NCBI GenBank assembly: GCA_964429355.1 | Contig: CAYSCH010000167.1 | Coordinates: 1-18,984 of the forward strand | Source: JAAYAY01 sp964429355 | GTDB lineage: Bacteria; Planctomycetota; Planctomycetia; Pirellulales; Thermoguttaceae | Direction of reading: 5' to 3' | Length of the DNA: 18,984 nucleotides | Part shown: piece after piece, positions 14,142 to 18,984 of the stretch | How positions within the stretch are numbered: the first letter of the stretch is position 1 | How the letters are laid out: each line of letters opens with the position of its first letter | The notes under the pieces: generated by a model | What the model was told of the DNA's origin: nothing | What the model saw: the letters and a program-made list of their open reading frames with translations, nothing else | Databases searched by the model: none | Made by a program: the position numbers and the translations under genes

Positions 14142-15110
14142 ATGCGAGCCCTGCGTTTCACCGGTCCCGGCCAGGTTGTGGTCATTGACGATGCCCCCAT
14201 GCCCGAAGCGAAGGAGGGTGAGGTGCTCGTTCAATGCAAATACATTGCCCTCTGCGGAACAAACATGGGCCCCTACCTGGGCGACGGACGTTGGGCCAAC
14301 CTGGTTGCCTCCAGCCCGCCGGGCTGGCTTGGCCATGAGAATATCGGCCAGATCGTCGAGTCCCATGCCGACGGCTGGAACGTTGGCGATTGGGTTCTCG
14401 CCCACCCGGAAGAGTACAACGGCTTCTCGGAGTTCATCGTGGCCATCCCCAAGGGACTGGCCCGGCTTCCCAACGACGCCCCGGACCATGCCGCTCTGGT
14501 CGTCGCCCAGCCCCTGGCCACGGTGCTACGGGCATTGACCCGCACCGGCCCGGTGATCAACCAGCGGGTGGCGGTCATCGGCCAGGGCCCGATGGGCCTG
14601 ATCTTCACCCATCTCATGGGACGCATGGGCGCTCGCCAGGTGATCGCCATCGACAAGGTCGGCTGGCGGCTCCCCTGGTCGCAACGTTTCGGCGCGACCG
14701 ACCTCATCGACTCGTCGAAGGAAGACGTGATCGCACGAGTCAAGGAACTCACCGGCGGCCAGTTGGTCGACATGTGCATCGAGGCGGTCGGCCATCCCGA
14801 CGCGCTCTCCATGGCCGCCCGTCTGCCTCGCCGCCAGGGCCGGCTCTATGTGTTCGGCGTTCCCCACAGGGAGATGCAGGAATTCCCCTGGTTTCACACG
14901 GTCTGCAACGAGACGGAAATCATCACCTCGATGGGCCCGGAGTGCAAGGAGTATTTTCAGAACGCCGTCGACATGATTCTCCACGAGGAGGTCGATCTGG
15001 CCGCCATGGTCCAGCCCCGCATGGCCTGGGAAGAAGCGCCGAAGGCCTTTCAGATGTACGCCAACCCGGCCGAGGCCGAGGGATCGCTCAAACTGACGCT
15101 GGTCCTGTAG
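14142..15110 (+). CDS. Medium-chain dehydrogenase/reductase (zinc-type alcohol dehydrogenase family)
   Basis: This is a 322-residue cytoplasmic oxidoreductase that should oxidise an alcohol or reduce a carbonyl with NAD(P)(H). The N-terminal catalytic fold has C38 in ALCGTN and H65-E66 in WLGHENIG, the usual catalytic-zinc ligands. The nucleotide fold has VIGQGPMG (145-152, GxGxxG) and ends its second strand in AID171K, an acidic residue that usually favours NAD over NADP. The protein is shorter than the 340-380 residues usual for zinc MDRs. The four-Cys structural-zinc lobe is missing: VLAHPEEYNGFSEF follows VGDW directly. The EPL glutamate of sorbitol/threonine dehydrogenases is replaced in AQPL (Q123). 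The ATG at 14142 follows GCGAGG by 6 bases; the frame is open further upstream, but that part overlaps the promoter. It is transcribed divergently from the FAD oxidoreductase gene. Substrate unknown. Confidence 0.88.
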   Translation: MRALRFTGPGQVVVIDDAPMPEAKEGEVLVQCKYIALCGTNMGPYLGDGRWANLVASSPPGWLGHENIGQIVESHADGWNVGDWVLAHPEEYNGFSEFIVAIPKGLARLPNDAPDHAALVVAQPLATVLRALTRTGPVINQRVAVIGQGPMGLIFTHLMGRMGARQVIAIDKVGWRLPWSQRFGATDLIDSSKEDVIARVKELTGGQLVDMCIEAVGHPDALSMAARLPRRQGRLYVFGVPHREMQEFPWFHTVCNETEIITSMGPECKEYFQNAVDMILHEEVDLAAMVQPRMAWEEAPKAFQMYANPAEAEGSLKLTLVL

Positions 15111-15196
15111 CCGCCAGCCGCCGGACGAGAGTTTTCGCGGCGCAGGTTCCCATATCGTCACGCCGGCATTCAGCACTGCCGCCCCGCGCCGATTGA

Positions 15197-15224
15197 TTGC
15201 CCAGGCAAGGGGATGTGGTAGAAT
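15197..15224 (+). promoter_or_regulatory. Possible promoter of the Uma2-family gene
   Basis: TTGCCC (15197-15202) and TAGAAT (15219-15224) are 16 bases apart; TAGAAT matches the -10 consensus at five of six positions. An overlapping TTGATT at 15193-15198 would give a 20-base spacer. The start would be near 15231, leaving a leader of about 80 bases. The remainder of the 203-base gap from 15111 shows no gene. Confidence 0.28.
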
Positions 15225-15313
15225 TGAAACAGCGGTTGTGTGGCACACTCTTCTGCCCTATAGAACTGTCAGCCTCCGGGCGGCGTTTGCGATCCTGAAG
15301 CGAGTGGTGAGCG

Positions 15314-15877
15314 ATGACTCTCTTGACCCGAGTGACAGCCGATCAGCTCGCGGCGATGCCCAACGACGGCCATCGCCGGGAATTGGTGGCGGGAGAGTTG
15401 AGAAAGTTGACGCCAGCCGGGTGGAAGCATGGAGCAATCGTCGGACGACTTCATGGCTGGCTCTTCAAACACGTCAGCATTCACTCGCTCGGAGTTGTAC
15501 TGGCGGCTGAAACCGGTTTTCTCCTGACCGATGACCCCGACACGGTGCGTGCGCCCGATATCTCCTTTCTTGGCAATGCCCGCCTTCGCAGTCCTCTCCC
15601 CGATGAAACCTACTGGCCGGGGGCTCCCGATCTGGCCGTCGAAGTCGTCTCGCCCAGCGATCGCGCCGGTGACATCGACGAGAAGGTCAAAGCCTGGCTG
15701 GATGGTGGCTGCAGCATGGTCTGGCTGGTCAATCCCGCCTGGCGGACCGTAACGGTCTATCGTTCCGCAACCCGGATCACCACCCTCACGGAAAACGACG
15801 AACTGATCGGGGAAGACGTAGTCGAAGGCTTCCGCTGCCGCGTGGGCGACATCTTTGCCGGTCCCACTGCCGGTTGA
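15314..15877 (+). CDS. Uma2 family (DUF820) restriction-endonuclease-like protein
   Basis: This 187-residue protein fits Uma2/DUF820 (PF05685) along its length. The start has the usual ADQLAAMPNDGHRRELVAGEL motif, a short N-terminal segment followed by R-x-E-L-V-x-G-E. Next come H39 in WKHG, VRAPDISF with D82, PDLAVEVVSPSD with D106 and E110, and DEKVKAWLDGG with K124, which is the PD-(D/E)xK-like acid/lysine set. The C-terminal WLVNPAWRTVTVYR strand also fits. Family members are common in planctomycetes and cyanobacteria, often in many copies; their biological role is unsettled, although the fold is nuclease-like. The ATG is preceded by a weak GGTGAG. The stop codon lies within the -35 of the next gene's promoter, so the two genes are close but may be transcribed separately. 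Confidence 0.9.
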   Translation: MTLLTRVTADQLAAMPNDGHRRELVAGELRKLTPAGWKHGAIVGRLHGWLFKHVSIHSLGVVLAAETGFLLTDDPDTVRAPDISFLGNARLRSPLPDETYWPGAPDLAVEVVSPSDRAGDIDEKVKAWLDGGCSMVWLVNPAWRTVTVYRSATRITTLTENDELIGEDVVEGFRCRVGDIFAGPTAG

Positions 15878-15903
15878 CACGCCCCGGGCGGACCGGCTAT
15901 CGT
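15874..15903 (+). promoter_or_regulatory. Promoter of the fused beta-oxidation gene (TTGACA-N18-TATCGT)
   Basis: A consensus -35 TTGACA (15874-15879) and TATCGT (15898-15903) are 18 bases apart, the same design as the MDR promoter. The predicted start near 15910 is only about four bases before the ATG at 15914, and no Shine-Dalgarno sequence is seen, which fits a leaderless or nearly leaderless transcript. The -35 overlaps the stop codon of the upstream gene. Confidence 0.48.
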
Positions 15904-15913
15904 TGCTGGCACC

Positions 15914-17989
15914 ATGATCGAACAAGAACTCGCCGGCAAACTCTGTCTCCTGCGGCTCCATCGACCGCCGCTTAACACCATCGACTACGCCCTTCTGGAC
16001 GCTCTCTGCCAGGCGGTTTCTCAGGCGGAACACGATCCGGCAGTTGAGGCGATCGTCGTCACCGGCAGCGCCGACCACTTCAGCGCCGGGGCCGACATCC
16101 ACCTGTTCGAAAGGCTTGCCTCGGCCGACGATGCCCGGGCACTTTCGGAACGATTCCAGCAGAGTTATCAGACGATCGAGGACTGCTCCAAACCGGTGAT
16201 TTGCGCCCTCGCCGGAAACGTGATGGGGGGGGCTCTCGAACTGGCCATGGCCTGCCACCGGCGGATCGCCACCCCCGAAGCCCGCTTCAGTCTTCCCGAG
16301 ATCCGCCTTGCGATCCTGCCGGGCGCCGGTGGAACTCAGCGGCTCCCGCGACTGGTCGGCCCCCAAAAGGCCCTGGAGATGATGCTCACCGGTAGCGCCA
16401 TCTCCGCCAGCGAAGCTCTTGCCGCAGGCCTCGTCGACGCCGTCTGCCCGGCCGGCGATATCCTTGCCCGTGCCGGCAACCTGAGCCACCCCGGCAGCCC
16501 GCCGCGCCGAACTCGCCTGCTCGATCCACCGGCCGACAAGCCTCCCCTGCGCGACGCAATGGAATCGATCGCGCCGCTTCTCAAAAGGCATCCGGCGGAG
16601 GTCCTCGCGCCCCGGCGGATTATGGACTGCGTTGCCGCCGGCCTGCAGGAATCTTACGTCGCCGGCATCCTGGCCGAACGCACAGCGTTTGCCGAGTGCA
16701 TCGAGACCCGCGCCGCCAGAAATCGCATCTACGCCTTCTTCGCCGCCCGCCAGACCGCCAAACTTCCCGAACTGGAGAATAGTGCGACTCGCAGCGTCGA
16801 TCGGGCGGCCGTTGTCGGCATGGGCTCCATGGGAACCGGCATCGCCCAGACGCTGGCCTCGGCGGGCGTGCCCGTTACCGTTTTCGACCAGGCCAGGGAG
16901 AGCGTAAAAAGGGCCATCGATCGCATTGCCCAGTCGCTCCAGCGCCACGTTGCCGGTGGAAAGCTCGCGGAAGACAAAGCCAAGGCCATTTTGGGTCGGA
17001 TCACAATCGCCGACGACCTCGGCGCCATCGGCCAGGCCGACCTGGTGATCGAGTCGGTCTTCGAACTGCTCGATGTCAAACAGGAGGTGCTCCGTCAGAT
17101 CGAGTCGGTCTGCCGCGATGACGCGGTCGTGGCCACCAATACCTCCACCCTCTCCCTCGACTCTCTGGCCGCCGCCATGCGGGTGCCCGATCGCCTCGTG
17201 GGAATGCACTTCTTCAACCCGGCCCACTCCATGCCGCTGGTCGAGATCATCCGCCGGCAGACCACGCCCGACCCTGTGGTGGCAACCGCGGTCCAGTTCG
17301 CCAAACGCCTGCGGAAGACCCCCATTCTCGTCAACAACCGCGAGGGCTTCCTCGTCAACCGGGTTTTCGTTCCCTACCTGGTGGAGGCCTTCGCCCTCCT
17401 GGAGGAAGGCGCCACGCCACGCCAGATCGATGCGGCCATGGTCGACTTCGGATTCCCCATGGGACCGCTGACCCTGTCGGACATGACGGGCATCGATATC
17501 GTGGTCCATGCCCATCGCGAGCTGCACAGGGCCTTCCCTTACCATGGGCCGCTCTCCGGTGTGGCTCACCGCCTCGTCACCCTCGGCCGCACCGGTCAGA
17601 AGGGAGGTGCGGGCGTCTATCGCTACGAGCCGGGCGAGAAGACGGCACTGGATGATCCGAGACTGGAGGAAGTGCTGGCCGAAGTGCGGCCTGCCGGCGC
17701 GAAGCCGCAGCCGCCGGCTGTAGACCAGATCACCCGTCGCCTGGTGGACCGCATGATCGCCGAGGCCTTTCGAGTGCTCGAAGAGAATGTTGCCCGTAGC
17801 GAGGCGGATCTCGACGCCGCCATGGTCCTCGGTACCGGCCTGCCCGACCATCGGGGCGGCATCGTGCGCTACGCTCGCGACCGCGGGCTTGACACCATCC
17901 TCGCGGAACTCGAAAATCTTAGCAAAACCTGTTCCGAAAGATACGCACCAAGTAGTTACCTCCGGGAACTGGTGCAAGCTCGTCAATGA
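15914..17989 (+). CDS. Bifunctional enoyl-CoA hydratase / 3-hydroxyacyl-CoA dehydrogenase (FadJ/FadB type)
   Basis: This 691-residue enzyme hydrates trans-2-enoyl-CoA, then oxidises the resulting 3-hydroxyacyl-CoA with NAD+ in beta-oxidation. The N-terminal crotonase half (about 1-190) has HFSAGADIHLFE for the oxyanion hole. Both catalytic glutamates are present: E109 in GGALELAMACH and E129 in LPEIRLAILPGAGG. The dehydrogenase half starts near 297 with AVVGMGSMGTGIA (NAD fold, G302-G307). It has S411 in TNTSTLSL, the catalytic H432 in MHFFNP, E444 in PLVEI and N482 in FLVNR, followed by two C-terminal dehydrogenase domains (about 478-570 and 600-690). Order and length match FadJ and peroxisomal multifunctional enzyme type 1. 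No thiolase partner gene is in view. No Shine-Dalgarno precedes the ATG. The next gene also acts on acyl-CoA. Confidence 0.95.
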   Translation: MIEQELAGKLCLLRLHRPPLNTIDYALLDALCQAVSQAEHDPAVEAIVVTGSADHFSAGADIHLFERLASADDARALSERFQQSYQTIEDCSKPVICALAGNVMGGALELAMACHRRIATPEARFSLPEIRLAILPGAGGTQRLPRLVGPQKALEMMLTGSAISASEALAAGLVDAVCPAGDILARAGNLSHPGSPPRRTRLLDPPADKPPLRDAMESIAPLLKRHPAEVLAPRRIMDCVAAGLQESYVAGILAERTAFAECIETRAARNRIYAFFAARQTAKLPELENSATRSVDRAAVVGMGSMGTGIAQTLASAGVPVTVFDQARESVKRAIDRIAQSLQRHVAGGKLAEDKAKAILGRITIADDLGAIGQADLVIESVFELLDVKQEVLRQIESVCRDDAVVATNTSTLSLDSLAAAMRVPDRLVGMHFFNPAHSMPLVEIIRRQTTPDPVVATAVQFAKRLRKTPILVNNREGFLVNRVFVPYLVEAFALLEEGATPRQIDAAMVDFGFPMGPLTLSDMTGIDIVVHAHRELHRAFPYHGPLSGVAHRLVTLGRTGQKGGAGVYRYEPGEKTALDDPRLEEVLAEVRPAGAKPQPPAVDQITRRLVDRMIAEAFRVLEENVARSEADLDAAMVLGTGLPDHRGGIVRYARDRGLDTILAELENLSKTCSERYAPSSYLRELVQARQ

Positions 17990-17991
17990 AT

Positions 17992-18046
17992 CGCAGCCTC
18001 AAGCCTGTACTCCAACTATCCGCAGGCTCAAGCCTGTACTCCAACT
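17992..18046. repeat. Palindromic direct repeat, two copies (REP-like)
   Basis: A 26-base unit occurs at 17992-18017 and again at 18021-18046, 29 bases apart, differing at one base (C at 17997, G at 18026). The second copy contains the perfect hairpin CAGGCT-CA-AGCCTG at 18023-18036; the mismatch breaks one pair in the first copy. It begins 3 bases after the stop of the beta-oxidation gene and ends 20 bases before the ATG of the next gene. It resembles short interspersed palindromic repeats; no transposase is nearby. Confidence 0.7.
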
Positions 18047-18065
18047 CCTTCCCAGGATGCTGAAC

Positions 18066-18984
18066 ATGGCGGATGCCCCGCGAAGAGATTTCGAAGCGAC
18101 CCATCAGATGAAGGCCGTCATGGGCAAGTACTTCACGGAGCTTGCCCAGGGGCCCGAGCACGGAAAGAAAACCGCCTGGTGCACGAGCGTCGGGCCTGCC
18201 GAACTGCTCTACGCGCTCGGCTACAACGTCTACTTCCCGGAAAACCACGGCGCCATGCTGGGTGCCAGCCGAATGGCCACCGATCTGATCCCCGCCGCCA
18301 ACGCCCGGGGCTTCTCGCCCGACATCTGTTCCTACCTGACCAGTGACATCGGCTCCTACCTCAAGGGCCAGAGCCCGATCCAGAAGATGAAGCTTCCCGG
18401 CCCCCCCAAGGCCGACGTGCTCGTGTTCAATACGAACCAGTGCCGCGACGTCAAGGACTGGTTCCAGTTCTACGGCCGCGAGTGGAACGTTCCCTGCATC
18501 GGGGTCCATACGCCGCGGTCGATCGGCGAGGTGGACCAGGCCCTGGTCGACTACGTGGCAGGCCAGATCGAGGCCCTCGTCGAACCGCTCGAAGAGGTGG
18601 CCGGCACCAAGCTCGATCCGGACCGCCTCCGCGAGGTCGTGGCCCTGTCGAAGGAGTGCACGGAGCTCTGGAAACTGGTCCTTCTGTCGGCAGCCAACCG
18701 GCCGTCGCCCCTGAGTTTCTTCGACGCTACGATCCAGATGGGACCCGCCGTCGTCCTCCGTGGAACTCAGGATGCCGTCGACTACTACAAGATCCTCGTC
18801 GCCGAGCTCAACCAGCGCGTTGCCGAAGGCGTTGGGGCCGTCGAAGGGGAGCGGCTCCGCATCTACTGGGAAGGGATGCCCATCTGGGGCAAACTTAGTT
18901 CCCTCTCCAAACAGTGTGCCGAGCTCCGCACCGCCGTCGTCGCCTCGACCTACTGCAATAGCTGGATCTTCGACGCCCTGGACC
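18066..18984 (+). CDS. 2-hydroxyacyl-CoA dehydratase subunit (HgdB/BcrB-like), partial at right edge
   Basis: The first 306 codons of a protein of the 2-hydroxyglutaryl-CoA dehydratase / benzoyl-CoA reductase subunit family (PF06050) are visible. These enzymes bind [4Fe-4S] clusters and use a one-electron, ketyl-radical mechanism powered by an ATP-dependent activator. Matching segments are KKTAWCTSVGPAELLYALG, YFPENHGAMLGASRM, DICSYLTSDIGSYLKG and FNTNQCRDV. C39, C88 and C126 sit where family members place cluster ligands. No signal peptide; cytoplasmic. Members are usually 370-430 residues, so about a quarter is missing. The start at 18066 has AGGA 8 bases upstream; an in-frame ATG at 18057 has AGG directly against it and is less likely. 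The second subunit and the activator ATPase are expected beyond the window but not seen. The substrate could be a 2-hydroxyacyl-CoA or an aromatic acyl-CoA. Confidence 0.9.
   Translation, partial: MADAPRRDFEATHQMKAVMGKYFTELAQGPEHGKKTAWCTSVGPAELLYALGYNVYFPENHGAMLGASRMATDLIPAANARGFSPDICSYLTSDIGSYLKGQSPIQKMKLPGPPKADVLVFNTNQCRDVKDWFQFYGREWNVPCIGVHTPRSIGEVDQALVDYVAGQIEALVEPLEEVAGTKLDPDRLREVVALSKECTELWKLVLLSAANRPSPLSFFDATIQMGPAVVLRGTQDAVDYYKILVAELNQRVAEGVGAVEGERLRIYWEGMPIWGKLSSLSKQCAELRTAVVASTYCNSWIFDALD

Noticed and set aside
15269..17986. A minus-strand frame of 905 codons
   Set aside because: It runs opposite to the Uma2 and beta-oxidation genes, both of which have intact catalytic motifs. The minus-strand product is Gly/Asp/Arg-rich without any domain.
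14142..18984. A benzoyl-CoA degradation cluster (MDR dehydrogenase, hydratase and reductase subunit)
   Set aside because: Gene classes are similar to those in such clusters, but no benzoyl-CoA-specific gene, ferredoxin or activator is seen and the MDR lacks family-specific marks. The idea cannot be supported from this window.
1..18984. tRNA, rRNA, riboswitch, insertion sequence or phage genes
   Set aside because: Looked for by eye; no convincing cloverleaf, rRNA segment, transposase motif or target-site duplication was found.

Overview
The window looks like a piece of a GC-rich chromosome from the phylum Planctomycetota. The main evidence is LEPLEDRRLLSA near the N-terminus of a giant protein on the minus strand. 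This is the 'LEPR / LEDRxLLS' type signature that marks very large exported proteins of planctomycetes. SdrD B-like, YVTN-propeller, polymorphic beta-helix and PKD modules, and an exported FAD-dependent oxidoreductase, also fit that lineage. Order and genus cannot be told from this sequence.

Layout. (1) Positions 1-10624, minus strand: one open frame of more than 3540 codons with an intact N-terminus, running off the left edge. It has a jelly-roll-like N-terminal domain, three Ig-like/SdrD B modules, a YVTN-type beta-propeller, a complete-looking subtilisin-family protease domain in the middle, a 14-copy array of about 53-residue propeller repeats, a parallel beta-helix and a PKD domain. (2) Positions 10625-11010: no gene that I can support. 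(3) Positions 11011-13941, minus strand: an exported protein with two FAD-binding oxidoreductase halves in tandem and a HEAT-like C-terminal tail. (4) Positions 13942-14141: a divergent intergenic region with a good promoter and a candidate operator. (5) Positions 14142-18984, plus strand: a short MDR-family dehydrogenase, a Uma2-family (DUF820) nuclease-like protein, a bifunctional enoyl-CoA hydratase/3-hydroxyacyl-CoA dehydrogenase, and the first 306 codons of a 2-hydroxyacyl-CoA dehydratase (HgdB/BcrB-like) subunit that runs off the right edge.

How the parts may work together. The minus-strand half encodes two large exported proteins, one modular and adhesive/proteolytic in appearance, the other an exported oxidoreductase. 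The plus-strand half is cytoplasmic metabolism. The last two genes both act on acyl-CoA thioesters: one hydrates and oxidises beta-positions, the other (by family) dehydrates 2-hydroxyacyl-CoA by a ketyl-radical mechanism. They may belong to one fermentation or acid-degradation pathway, but no substrate can be assigned. The MDR and fused beta-oxidation genes each have an upstream TTGACR-N18-TATCGT element; for the latter the predicted transcript would begin only a few bases before the ATG. A palindromic direct repeat lies between the last two genes.

No rRNA, tRNA, CRISPR array, transposase or phage gene was recognised.
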